DNA of 64,000 nucleotides from Polytrichum commune (taxonomy: Eukaryota > Streptophyta > Polytrichopsida > Polytrichales > Polytrichaceae): positions 6,576,501 to 6,640,500 of the forward strand of contig OX485808.1 of assembly GCA_950295325.1 (NCBI GenBank). The letters run 5' to 3'. Shown piece by piece: positions 25,401 through 37,110 of this stretch. Both the position numbers and the translations under genes were made by a program. Below the pieces are notes generated by a model. That model worked only from the letters and a program-made list of their open reading frames with translations. It ran no database searches and was not told the DNA's origin. The first letter of the stretch is position 1. Each line of letters starts with the position of its first letter.

Positions 25401-28400
25401 TAAACAATGATTGTGTGTTTTGTAGAACTGATATCATATAAGAGATGCATATAAGTGCCTTCTTAGTAATACTAAAACACCTCAGCGTGCTTATAATGAA
25501 AGTTCCCAATTGTGTGTTGAGATATATGTTTTCAAGATTGAGGCACCTCATCAACCAGAAGTGGGACAAAGATTCGCAACATTTTGGCGTATGCTTCCGA
25601 GACTATAGATCTTGTGGGTGGTTGTTGGTCAAGGCCACTGTCCTGTTTGTCCAGCCATGCCGCTGTAGTTTGTGTCACTTTCATGCTTCCTCTCAATTCA
25701 CTCGCAAATTCCCTAGCCTGGAACTCCCAGCACATATATTAGTAGCTTCAAATTTTTCACCTTTTTCACAAAGATCCACTTCTTAAAGCCTCGTTGAGTT
25801 CTTTCTGATGAGTACCTATCAGATCAGTGCAGACCCCTCAAAAACTACTTAATTTAGATAAGTGGGCTATTACTCATAATCTGAAGCAAAATTCAGAGTG
25901 GGATGTGTTCACTAAACAACCAGAAATTCACTTCCACTCTTTCTTGTGGGATGACAAGAAGTTGATTAAATCCGATGGAAGTATCACAAACACGAAGATT
26001 GAGGATAGTTCATAATAACTCCTATGACATATATTGGACATAGTTGTGGCACTGGTTATAGACTCTTCTAATTACAATGCATCCTGAGGAAGTTAATCTA
26101 CATACCAAGAAACTGGGTACAAGGATTCTTTAAATCTGGAAAAAGCGATATGTTTCACTTAATAGGCACAATCTGCAAGGTTGGAAACTTACTTCACGAC
26201 GGAGCAGAAGGTTAAGTGAAAGGCAATATGATTTTCTCAGTGGCCCCAACGAGTTTTTGTCTAAAGCCTGACAATCAAATGCAAAAATTATATTCGACTT
26301 AGCGATCGACATGCTGAAGGTCTCCAAAAGAGAAAATAAGGGGCTCCTGGTGCCACATTAACACAAAAGTTTGCATTCTCGAATTTCAATTTGTGAAGCG
26401 CTTAGTTCATAGACGATCTTGAGAGATGCAATAACTTTAGAGGTTTATTTGTGGTTGGATCAGGAGAACCTTCATATGCTGAAGCATTCGTGCATATGTT
26501 CGACACTTAAACCGTAGATCAGAATGATCTGGCATCTTCACCTGACCCTTCTGCAAACATCACCATACCCTTACTGTAATTGATTCCAACACGAGTCTGT
26601 GGGTTAAATAGGGTGAAACTTTACACCAACTCTGAGAGAGATCATTAGAAAATTCTGACATACCAAAAACCCCTACATTCTGCACAACGCATTGAAAATC
26701 ATCCTTCAGAAGTTATACTGATATTCAAACCTGTGAAATCGATGCTTTATATTCCTTGATCATGGACTCCACAACGTTGGAGAAATAATTCTCCAGGAAA
26801 GTTGATGCACGTCCCAAAAAGGATTTTTTGAGCTTCTGTAGCTCCGCTTGCTTATCCCTTACCTGGACCACACAATCCCGGCACCATCGTCTCCCTCAAA
26901 AGACCAATAATGTACGTTCTTGTCTGACCAACCCAATGCCGTGGCTCCGTTGACAAAAACCTCTAATTAACTGGAATTGAAATTCGTTAACAGAAATTTG
27001 TTTACTCCCTACCGCACGCATGGAGCCATAGCTCTTGTCGAGATTAGGTGGTTCAAGGTTGCGTAGAGCAGCAGCCAGCCATTCACCAGCTTCCACATTT
27101 TTGGTCACCCTTGCTTCGTCGAATGGACCTCCCACCAAAGTCTCCACATACTGATTTCCTCACCCCCATTGATTCGGTTGTGCAGGTCATCAATAAAACC
27201 AAAAAATTTAACACAAGGCTAGACTTTGAGCATAAGAAATTCGAGCTACCTTGACAGGTCAGTCTGTGCCTACAAGGTGCTTGGCACGGTATAGACAAAG
27301 TATATGTTGATGAACAATATACAGAGAGCTTTGTGGCCAATACTTTTATAAACCTGATTACGATATTACAATGACGAGCAAAGAGACTCTAGTTTCAAGG
27401 TTTTACATTTATATTGAGTTACTACAACATAAGTGACTCACCTCAGGGGGCACTTGAAACCGCTCTGTCAAAGCCTTCAACTCCTCAAGAAGCAGAGAGT
27501 TGTTCTGGGCTTGTCTGTCCAACATGTTGTTCTTCGCCTCAAACTGCCATCCACAAACACTGCATAATTTGTAAGAAAGAGAATCTCCTCCCTCTGATAT
27601 TAAGTGCTCAAATAACTCAGGTAGAGGATTTAATAATCCAATACGAAGAGAATGTAGATCTATTATACCGATTCTATGTCTTCCCGCATGTGCCGCAACT
27701 TTACATTGAAGATGCCCAGCCACTCCTCCATGTCCTCCAAGCTGGTCATGGCCACATCCAGCTCTTGCACAACCTTTACATCCAACAATTCAATTTCGAG
27801 TCAGAATTAGAGTTGTTTTTGGATGGGACTTTTGATCGGGAGTTGGTCCCTTGAGATTTTCCATTGGTTGTTTGGCATACGAAATTAATCGTTGCTTTTC
27901 AAATGTGGTCGATGCTTGGAGGTAGTGTGGTGGTTGGAACTAAGAACATTCTATATCGGTTCATTGAGGGTCAAACTCATTGTCCTACCTCGAACCATAC
28001 ACAAACTTACCGAACAAACTCCCAACCAGAGGCCATGTTGGGTTAGAGGACAACTCTGTCTTAAGAACTTAAGTTCCAAGTTGTGCCCAAAAATTCAGCA
28101 AACAAGGTGAGAACTGACCACAATGAGAACGATGAGAACTGACAAGGAGATTATGGGTTTTTTTGCAGAAGAACTGACCTCGTCGACAAGAGGGTCACTC
28201 TCTAGAAACGCATGGACGGTTGCATCGTCCAGTGCCCGAAGCTCCCTCGTCAAGCACTCCGAGAAGGCTTCAGCTTCGTCGATACCCAGCACGTACCTGC
28301 CAATTAATATATCAACATAACCCCGTTCACCAACAGTATACTTTCACCATGATCCTATAATACATGGTCAATTCAGTTTTAGAGCTTTTGCAATTACAAA

Positions 28401-31400
28401 TGGCTACAATTCTCTGTGTGGGAGGAGTTTGTGTCGAATTTGGAGTCATGGGTTGTGCATGAGTTCAAGAAGACAGGAGCGGTACGAACGTGCCAAGCAG
28501 AGCTTCCATATCTTCTTCCTCCTTTTTGGAAACAAGTTCCTCATTCGCCGCAGTCATAGCTTCTGATCTCTCCGGATTTTCGTTTTCAACATCAGTATGA
28601 TCTTCAAGAACTGGCACTTCTGCAGTCATCATCTTGGCATTTTTCTGTGCATCAAGACCATCCAGAAGAGAATATAATTTTTCTTGTGAATATCCCCCAA
28701 GAGTTTGACCTTGTTCCATTCGGGTCAGTTAAAGTCCCTAAGAATGCAAATCATTGAGACATTCAGGAACTGCATTCTTAGGGACTCAATCACTTCGCAG
28801 AGATTCGGTTTGAAATTCACAATGCTAAACAAGCTTTTTTGTAATTGCAGAAAAATGGGTAATTCCCTGGACTGTAGACTGACGAAGCAGTATTCTTATG
28901 TGCAAAGGCTCCATACCTGTGCCCACAATTCCATCTCCACGATATCCATTCCCACAATCTTAGGAGTCCGGCCATGATGCTCCTTGCACAGTTTTGAGAT
29001 GGAGGTGAGAAGCTGGTTCCTGCATCAATTCAAAAGCAATGTCCATGGGTTTAGAATTATCTAAATTGAAATTTAAAAATAGACTAATAAGTGTCCTAAA
29101 TTACAGAGAGTTTACCAACAGCAGGCATGGAGAACCCAATAGCAAAATATCAAGTAAACTCACCGGTCACCCACACTGCGCATAATCCATTGAGGAGGAG
29201 CTCCAGTACTCGGCTTATTTAGATTGTCAAAACCCTGCCAATCAAGCCACAATAGAGGATGAATGACCAATCTTGGTCTGGTATATAGGTAAATCATTGC
29301 ATCAATAATCAACATCAACAATGGTATCAAAGAACCTACCCGTGGGTATCATCACGATTGTAATGTAAGTCAAATATCAATATTTGGTGGGTATGTCAAG
29401 GTTAGAGAATCTTTATATATCCAAGTTATTATTTGAGTCAATCATTCTATACCATATTGATGCTATGTTGATTTTGCTTAGGTATGAAGGTTCTTGCATG
29501 ATATGTACACCTGAATGGTATCAATATATGTGATGTCCCCATTGTATATACCTGAATGGTATAGGAAAAAAGATGATATTGGATCAACATTGGTTAATAC
29601 CACATTAGTAGAAAATTACTATCGAATAGGTACTTGCATTAGTAGAAAATTAAGAAGGGTAAAGTGAACGGAGGTCACCAGGATAAAGGTACAGCCAGTC
29701 TTGTCGTCAGGGACTCCTTCAACTTTGCTTAGGTGGCCCAGCTTGTACACTTTCTCCGCCTACAGGAACAATGTAATGAAGGTCCATGAAGACGATCCTA
29801 ACTTACTGATATCCTAGTCCTTTGGATGAAAATTAGAAAATCAACAGTATTTCTACAAATGCAAGGCTAAAGGACGGTTGGACGTCATGTGATCTATTAG
29901 AATTTGGGACAAGACGATAATTGAAAGCTCAATGAGAAGTTTCCTCTGACTAGATATTTAATTTACCTGGAAACCAGTTGCAGTCTCCTTCAAGGCTTTT
30001 AGCTGCACTTTCCTCTTCTGGGTGATCTGTGAGACTTTTACTGCACCAAAAGACCACATGCCCACCCAAATTTTCACCCAAAGGAAATGTCTTGACATAG
30101 CCACTCAATGCCACTTAGCCTCCTCACGAACTCCTAAAGTGGTGCCCCAATCCAAAATGTATCTTAAGAAGTGATGAAGGACTAGCACTTCTGTGTTCTT
30201 TAAATGCTAAGTGGTAATTTAGACCAAGAACAGGAGTATGATCATGAGGGGACATGCATGAAAGACTCGTACACCCAGATCACTTCGTCAGAACAGAATC
30301 AATTTTACCAGTTTTAGACGACAAAAACGGTTGACATGTACTACCAGATATACATATCTATATGCATTCGTGATTTCCTACCAATTTTGGGCTAATATGT
30401 TCTGTGACTCATCACCCTTGAGCCACTTCATTGATTGCCCGCAGAACGATACACTCTAGAATACTAACCACAACTTAGTCATTGAGTGCATTGGCACTTC
30501 CAACTCCAGAAAGGAATTTTGGCTGTTGAATTGGATTGGGAATTGGTTCATCTGCTTAACAGTTGCAAACCACAAAGATTGTCATTTCAAGTTTCAAACT
30601 CATCAGAGTTGAGATGCAAAAGTTATAAGAGGTCAAAGTGAAGATTCTCGTCCTCTTTAAGTGGTCACATAGGCCCTTTCAAATGTGTTCACTATCGAAC
30701 ACGTATGATTATGAACACATAGTCCAATCTCATCACGGAATGTCTTTTTTCTATGTTTGTTCTTGACAAGAATCCTTGCAATAAACCACTCAAATATAGG
30801 CATCCGATGAAGAAAAGTGACCACATGAAGGCCTACATACTTTACTACATACCCAGCACATACTTGGGTAGTAAGGAAAGCATGCCTAATTGGGTAATTT
30901 ATCTTAATCCGACACCTTATTTTGAGTGGTGGGCAGTCAGGTGTAAAACTAAGAATGGACACCATTAAAATATGTGTTTAAAAGAGAGTGGACTACGTGC
31001 TCAGAATTTGTCAACCATTTTAGGCTCAATAGTCAACATAATTGGTGGGGGACCTATGTGACACCCTCATGGCTCATTGTCAGTGGACTTTGATAATTCA
31101 ATAACTATTTGAGGTTATAAGCTCCAAAACTTTCTGGAATGAATCTTGGGATCTTCATACACATTTGTGGATACACAGAAATTTCAACCTTGGGAATCCG
31201 AGTAGTATAAAGTAGCTAACAACAAAAAGTAACCAAATAAGGCTCATCTACCTGAAGGTATGTAATTGTAGAGAGGTCTTAGGAAGATTAGAATTAGTAC
31301 CAATGAGAACCAGAATGCGTTGCTTGGTGGTGGTGACTCGGAATGAGGCTTGGCTCTTTGCAACTCGGAATCCCAAGACCAGCATCTCCGAGTCGGGGAG

Positions 31401-31448
31401 GAACCTCATCAAACTCTGCACAAGCTGAAAGTCCCCAGATTCTTCCAT
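19491..31448 (-). CDS. SEC3: Exocyst complex subunit SEC3
   Basis: SEC3 is an exocyst subunit that helps tether secretory vesicles at the plasma membrane. Exons in transcription order: 31448-31301, 30040-29967, 29759-29679, 29234-29164, 29019-28917, 28644-28490, 28296-28179, 27773-27669, 27543-27442, 27150-27013, 26862-26731, 26550-26470, 26267-26193, 25717-25547, 25164-25051, 24800-24672, 24095-23922, 23704-23648, 23563-23448, 23321-23240, 22808-22708, 22580-22472, 21831-21763, 21537-21472, 20548-20456, 19616-19491. Phases agree throughout, giving about 929 residues; Arabidopsis SEC3A is close to 890. The N-terminal part is the PIP2-binding PH-like domain ([23 protein letters not shown]). 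Later blocks include [83 protein letters not shown] and [13 protein letters not shown]. The intron after 25051 appears to use a GC donor. The 23563-23448 exon adds about 38 residues not seen in Arabidopsis, and the 23648 boundary is uncertain. Similarity is moderate, suggesting a diverged paralogue. Confidence 0.88.
19882..20260. mobile_element. Old foldback element, family D, in a SEC3 intron
   Basis: It starts AATAGAGTTATCCTGTAAGT and runs to about AACTGTTGAGTTGAGGGAGA. The left half is a degraded inverse of the right half (ATGAACCGATATAGAATGTTC and related phrases). It shares order and phrases with the intact hairpin at 20962-21321. It lies between the last two SEC3 exons. Confidence 0.6.
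20962..21321. mobile_element. Near-perfect 360-bp foldback element, family D
   Basis: Arms of about 167 bp (20962-21128 and 21156-21321) are almost exact reverse complements around a 27-nt loop. The ends are TAGAGTTATCC and GGATAACTCTA. The arms have very few mismatches, so insertion or gene conversion is recent. It lies in the SEC3 intron between exons 21537-21472 and 20548-20456. If transcribed it would form a long double-stranded RNA. Confidence 0.92.
22172..22190. repeat. C19 run in a SEC3 intron
   Basis: Nineteen consecutive C followed by GGGCTGCAAC. Other long G/C runs are at 5808, 34719, 35199 and 36583. Confidence 0.9.
22988..23209. mobile_element. MITE, family A variant, in a SEC3 intron
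   Basis: The ends are inverted: CTACACCATTTATGGTATTT at the left and AAATACCATAACAGTGTAG at the right, enclosing about 222 bp. The same ends appear at 32952-33494. It lies in the intron between SEC3 exons 23321-23240 and 22808-22708. Confidence 0.8.
27797..28062. mobile_element. Old foldback element, family D, in a SEC3 intron
   Basis: It begins near AATTAGAGTTGTTTTTGGAT and ends GGTTAGAGGACAACTCTGTC, with phrases of the 20962-21321 hairpin in the same order (GGAGTTGGTC, GATGCTTGGAGG, TCATTGAGGGTCAAACTC). The arms no longer pair well. It lies between SEC3 exons 28296-28179 and 27773-27669. Confidence 0.6.
28734..28785. repeat. 15-bp exact inverted repeat in a SEC3 intron
   Basis: GTCCCTAAGAATGCA at 28734-28748 and its exact reverse complement at 28771-28785 enclose a 22-nt loop, about 90 bp upstream (in gene sense) of the SEC3 exon starting at 28644. 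A small stable hairpin would form in the pre-mRNA. Confidence 0.75.
30490..30870. repeat. Dispersed repeat, family C, in a SEC3 intron
   Basis: This aligns with 17690-18050 in the same orientation over about 350 bp, with shared blocks AACCACAAAGATTGTCATTT, GAGATGCAAAAGTTATAAGA and ACATAGTCCAATCTCATCA. It sits in the intron between SEC3 exons 31448-31301 and 30040-29967. Confidence 0.7.
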
Positions 31449-32722
31449 TTCTGTTCTTCGAGTCAGTTTTTGATTCTTCACACCAGCTACTTATTTCTCA
31501 ACGTCCCTTCCCTGCTGAGCTCCATCTTTTACCCCTTGCCCTAATTCCTGTTCAAATAATGTTTTCCCACAGTGCACATGATGAGTCAGACAGGTCTTTT
31601 TATGCGAAGACAGACCGCCATTTCTACTGACACACTCATGGCCAAGTGTATGATGAATTGAGCGCAGAATGCACGGCTAACTTATTAAAGCTCTTCTCGA
31701 TCCAGTTTCGGATGTAAGTTAATCCTGGACATATCAATTCACTCAAAAAGCGAGTTCAAAGAATCTTCAAAAATTTGTATAAAGACTGGAGTAGTCTCAG
31801 ATTCTCATCATACATTGCCAAGCATGTATGTATCCGCCATTGAACATGTGACCTACTTCTTGATTGAGACTCCAGAAGTGACGGGCTAAGATTTTCCCAA
31901 GTTATCCCTCAAATTAGTCTAACCTCGTATATAAGGCTATTTAGAAGAAAGTGGGAATTTAGACCTTCGTGTCACTCACATCTTCCTGCAACCTGTTTCT
32001 TAAATTTTAAGGCAGTCCCTCTTGGTTCCTGTAAATTCATCAGGTTCAAATTACCTTATGCATATCCATATCCTAGGACAAAAACCAGAACCACATCCGC
32101 AACTCAGAGCATGTGATACAGTGACCCATATGATGCATCATCGCACCTGAATGCTGAATTTACTATTGTCATATGATTTCCGTCTACAAAAAAATTAGCA
32201 ACATCATCTTCAAATCACATATCCTGGATGTTCTTGCAAAACCCACCTCCAAACTACTCCTACACATCCTACTCTCCTTGATTTTTTGCTGGCAACAAAC
32301 AGAACTAAAGCATCATGATTCTTTCTCGAAATACAAGACACCTTCCTCCCCCCCTTTCTGTAAATTCATCAGGTTCCGATTACCTTGATGCATGATCGCA
32401 GCTAAATATTATACCATTGCCGGCCACAATTGTTTTTGCAAATCCATATAGAAACTAAATGAGACATTGACCAATCTAAGTTATGGGGTCTGCTAATGAC
32501 ACAAACTCAATGATTTCATGTGTAGGTTGGTTACTGAAATTTCCATTAGAATTGCAATTTAGAGTTTCTTCCAGGGCAATTGGCAAGAGCGTAGTACTGG
32601 AGAAAGCTCTACACAGCAATGATATCTTACAAACGGCTTAGTCATCAACATTCTATGATGATCTCTTTCCTCACTGAGTTCAAAATCAAATTACATGCTG
32701 ATTGATGAGTAGATGTACATAC

Positions 32723-32801
32723 CTAGTACCGATCTGCGAGATTTGGAGACGAGGTTGATGAAGGTAGACTCAATTTGTGGTGCTTCGTCTTCTTTCTCTT
32801 G
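32723..32801 (-). other. Candidate extra 5' exon of SEC3
   Basis: Between a CAG acceptor and the GT donor after CTAG, the frame reads QEKEDEAPQIESTFINLVSK and joins the first listed SEC3 exon in phase (leaving GAA ATG GAA). There is a stop just upstream in that frame and no ATG, so it needs a further exon or is 5' leader. If it is coding, the Met at 31448 is internal. Confidence 0.4.
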
Positions 32802-32910
32802 CTGTCAATGAGTTCTCAATTAGCAGCAAGAGAAGACAGGACTTGACTCTTTCTTAAGGAAGGAAGAATCGGTCTCATATCTAGGGGAGCGGTAGATGTG
32901 GGAGCGAGAG

Positions 32911-32920
32911 CCTATATATT
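32911..32920 (-). promoter_or_regulatory. Candidate SEC3 TATA box
   Basis: AATATATAGG on the minus strand, about 110 bp upstream of the candidate 5' exon. The element at 32952-33494 begins only about 31 bp further upstream. Confidence 0.4.
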
Positions 32921-32951
32921 GGGGAAGCCTGCCTCAGTGAGGGACGGTCTA

Positions 32952-33494
32952 CACTACACCGTTTATGGTATTTAGTGTCACGCACACTATTTGCAAAGGG
33001 CCTAAACTAGATGCTTAGAGGTCTCAAAGTGTCATGTTGGCTAATTGTCAATATGATATTATTTGTCCACATAAGTAACTTTCTTGAGTGAAGATACATT
33101 ATGACATTCAGTGTAGCATATTGGGATACTTGAGATGATAATTTTTGCGGTTTAAAATGCAAAGGGGAAGATATTATCGAGCATACTAATGGTAAGTGTC
33201 ATGTGTTTAAATTTCAGTATGCAAGAGGAAAACATTCTTGAGCATACTAACAACAAGTGTCATTTGTGTACACTTTCGTCAACTTGTAGACTATTGTGTA
33301 ACATAGGTATACACCTCATAATGCTTATTGGACATACACGTGCCAAGATATTAGTAAGTGCACTTGAACACCAAGTGTCATGAGGTGACACTTGTAGTGA
33401 AGTTGTTGGTCATAAGTGTAACTTGAAAATACATCTCAAATAGGTCAAGTGACATTATTATGCATGTGACACTAAATACCATATACGGTGTAGT
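32952..33494. mobile_element. MITE, family A variant, 543 bp, at the SEC3 promoter
   Basis: Inverted ends: CACTACACCGTTTATGGTAT at the left and ATACCATATACGGTGTAGT at the right, both followed internally by TTAGTGTCAC or its inverse. The interior has repeated phrases (AGCATACTAA...AAGTGTCAT) and no coding capacity. Same end type as 22988-23209. Confidence 0.85.
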
Positions 33495-33839
33495 CCAAGT
33501 TACTTGAGATAAATGAGCCACAAACTTGTAGGGGTCAAGTTTTTGTGTTGGATGAAAGAGAGGTACACCCGTTTGCAATGATTCCCTCTCTCTCTACTAA
33601 TTTGGGGTCTCTAATCTCAATTTAAGGGTTAATCTAACAATAATGTAGTTACTCTCAAACTCTACAATAGTAATCATCGTTTTCACCCTTCCCTCTCTTG
33701 ATTCGCCCTATCCCCTTGATAAGTCTTGTGAACATTTGACCCGATGGTTCACACATACACGTAAGCTATATTATTTTGGTGAAGTTATCATTGTAGGAAA
33801 GTTATTATTGTTCACTATGCACATGTAGGTAAGCCACAT

Positions 33840-34190
33840 GTGTAGGTAAGGTATGTGGGTGTTATTCGGTTTGTTTTTCATGACCTCCAACTTCTACTAA
33901 ATAGATTTACACAACTAAACTTGTGTTGCATCAACAGAAAACAAATTGAAAATTGGACCTCCCTTGATTTAGCTATAGTTACTGAAAGTCTATGTTTGTT
34001 GATTTCTTTATTGAATATGTAATTCCTCCCGATTGTGATCAATATTGAGTGTAGAGTAGTTAATAATCTTTTGAAGATGTAGTCCAATCTCTTTTAAACA
34101 TGTGTTTTTTATGGTGTTTGCTTGTTGACCCTCACCAAACCACATACCAATGAAATAGTGGAATCCGATTAAAAAGAGGAACCAGATAAT
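33840..34190. repeat. Dispersed repeat, family C/E
   Basis: It matches the reverse complement of 43860-44150 over about 290 bp, sharing GTTTGTTGATTTCTTTA, GAGTGTAGAGTAGT and ACATGTGT blocks. Its right end also resembles family C (TAGTCCAATCTC...GTTTGCTTGTTGAC). No gene is visible. Confidence 0.65.
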
Positions 34191-36764
34191 ACACACGCAT
34201 ATCTTAAGTTGTATTACATGTAACTTACATGGGTTCCCATTCGGCTCAAATTAGGTATTGTGACACCTATCAACATGTCATGTCTTGTCATTAGCTTCTA
34301 GTGACATGGACAGTGCTAAAATTGTGTAGTAATTTTCTACCTTTGGGGCGTGGTTTTGTGTTGAGGAGGATTTTGTAGTTGCCAATGGTTTTTTTAACAT
34401 AAAAATAATATTTTGCAGTTGTTTGTTTGGATGTTATTTTGTATGATTTGTCTGTGATTGTTTTTGCGATTTTTGCTATTTCTTTGGTTCATGTTCTTAT
34501 TTCTTTGATATAGTTTGGTGGTGTGGGGATCATGATGGGGAGTGCGAGTAAGTGCTGGATGTTTGGGGTGGTTTGCCATTGTGGTCCAGGTGCCAATGGT
34601 ATACTTCTTATTTCTTTCAGATAATATGGAAGACTTCTAGTTTTTTATTCCATTTCCATTGTTGTTGTTCTAGTAGGAAGTCTCCTTGGAGTTGGGTTTT
34701 GTGAGTTAATTCTATTCCGGGGGGGGGGGGGTGCCATGCATGTTTAGTCAATACAAATGCTAAGATTGTTGAGGATTTCGTGTAGGTCTTCTTTATATTC
34801 TTCCCATTCATTTGATGTAAATGGTTGAGTTAGTTTAGTGGATAAGTTTATAATATTGAGTCGGTTCTTTTCTTGGAAAAATGTTATGAGGTTTTGGAGT
34901 TTGTCTAGGGTAGTGGTCGGAGTTAGTGATGATGTTGTTTGGCCCCGGTTAACCGCTATTGGTTGGTTGAGGTTGGTTCCTATGATGCATTTTTTTTGTA
35001 GTGTATTGATTTGAGTAGAATCCATCTATGAGGCTTGTTGAGGGAAGTTTTCTTGGTTGTCGATGAGTTGTAGGCCAATATGGGCTATGAATGTATGTTT
35101 ATGGGTGTCTTATGTTGTTATGGGGAGTGTGGTGCCTTTCTAGGTTTTTCCTTTAAAGTGTATGTCTCCATCAAAGTGTCCACTTCACCACCCGCGCCGG
35201 GGGGGGGGGGGGGGGGGTTGCTTAGTGCATTTTAAAAACGACATGCGGCATAATATAGGGAGGATTAAATTTGTTTGACATAAAATTTATAAAATAATTC
35301 CAAATAATGAAGAGTTTGTTAAAAATAGATTATGCCATTACAAGTGAGATAGATAAGTATACAATATGGGCCATTCTTTTTTCTGTAAAAATAATATAGG
35401 GGCTGAAAATAAGGATCCGAGGATGTGTGTTTAGTAGAATCAATTTTGTACGCATGCCTCACAAGAGATGGATGAAAAATGACTCATTGTTTAGCCAAAA
35501 ATGGCTGAAATTGTAAGCCTAACCCTAACTCTCTTCCCGATACCTCTTGGTGGCTTCTCTCCCTTCTCTTGGTGGCCTCTCATTTTTCATTTTTCTTCGG
35601 TGACTTCTCTACTCCAACATCGTCATCTCCAACAAGTATGATCATTTCCACCTTCCCTTCTTCATAGCACACGTTTTATTCAATACTAGAGTCTTTGTGA
35701 TTTGCATGTTGCCCCTGCCATATTCGCCCAATTGTATAGTTTTCTTTATTTTGCGATCTTTTTGCGAGATTATTATGACGTTGCCTTCAATCCAACTTCC
35801 ATCTTTGATCACTCCAAGCTCTCTCTCATCGTACAATGGGAAACTATTTGGGGTACTAAGGTAGGCAAATGACCTCCTTGCCTGAACGGAGGAAGCAGAG
35901 AGGAGAAATCTTAACAATCCCCACATCGAAGTAATGTTGCAATATTGTAGAAAGCATCTAGGTTGTAACAAATTTAAGTATGATCACATGGGTATCAAAT
36001 GGATTGATGTAGATAGTATTATATCTACTGTAACCATGAGCTACAATTCTACAAATGACATGTACACTCTAGATAGGAATGATTCATAGCAATTGTCCAA
36101 GTTTGTGACATAATAAACTATATAGGGTTCATGACCAAGCTTGATGTGTTTCACACCTTGTAAATATTGTATACTATGGTTTTGGTCTTCACTAGTATGT
36201 AAATTAACTTTGAATGAAGGATTTTTACGGAGCAGGTGTTGTGTTTGTGAACACACACTCATTCTTGTTGTGTTTCCACATTAAGTTTTTGTACTTAGTT
36301 ATTGCAATGGTATAAATTCTTTATACCTTTTTGTTGCCATGCTTTTTCCCACCACTTTTGCAATGCATACACTTTTAAATTATTATTATATAATTAAAAA
36401 GCATGTAGACTACAAAAAATTGCAATGACATGGGCATTATAAGTAATGGTAGGGTGCAAAAAAATAGGTCATTTTAGAATATTAAGTAATTAAAGGGAGA
36501 TTTTAATTTGTGCCTTGGAGGTAAATAGCCCCTAAACAATACCCCTCCGCCGCACATGATGCACAAAAATCCTATAGAGTGACCCCCCCCCCCCCCCCGG
36601 TGCTCCACTTAAAAAGATGGTGTTTGTGGCGTACTTCTCTGTGATTTCTTTGATGTGTGTTTTGATGTCTTGAATTCGATGTAGGTTTTTTGGTGTATTG
36701 GCATGTATATATGGATGAGTGTTACAAGTTGCATTGGTTTGTTGAGTATTTGAAGCAGTGTGTG
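34191..36764. other. Unassigned stretch with three long G/C runs
   Basis: No gene is supported. The minus-strand frames between 35025 and 34394 give Gln/Asn/Thr-rich translations interrupted by stops, possibly decayed transposon coding, but no family is recognisable. It contains G13 (34719-34731), G19 (35199-35217) and C16 (36583-36598). Confidence 0.45.
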
Positions 36765-37110
36765 GTGAGCAATAACTTGACATGTAAGTTTTCATTTTTA
36801 GAATATATTCCATAAAATCTAAATAGTTTGGCTATAAATGGAATACAAGGGGACATTGGACATTCCAAAAATAAACCCTATTACCTTGGTGAGCAATAAC
36901 TTGAGATATAAGTTTCCATTTTAGAATATATTTCATAAATTTTCAATAGTTTGGCTATAAATGGAATACAAGGGGACATTGAACATTCCAAAAATAAACC
37001 CTATTACCTTGGTGAGCAATAACTTGAGATATAAGTTTCCATTTTAGAATATATTTCATAAATTTTCAATAGTTTGGCTATAAATGGAATGCAAGGGGAC
37101 ATTTGACTAT
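36765..37110. repeat. Tandem array of a 123-bp unit, about 2.8 copies
   Basis: GTGAGCAATAACTTGA recurs at 36765, 36889 and 37012, spacing 124 and 123 bp. Each unit contains GTTTGGCTATAAATGGAAT and ACATTCCAAAAATAAACCCT. The second and third copies are nearly identical and the first is more diverged. Confidence 0.9.

Noticed and set aside
34394-35025. Minus-strand Gln/Asn/Thr-rich frames considered as a retroelement gag
   Set aside because: No zinc knuckle, protease or polymerase motif and no LTRs nearby.
36765-37110. 123-bp tandem array considered as a CRISPR array or centromeric satellite
   Set aside because: Fewer than three copies, no repeat-spacer pattern, and no wider satellite around it.
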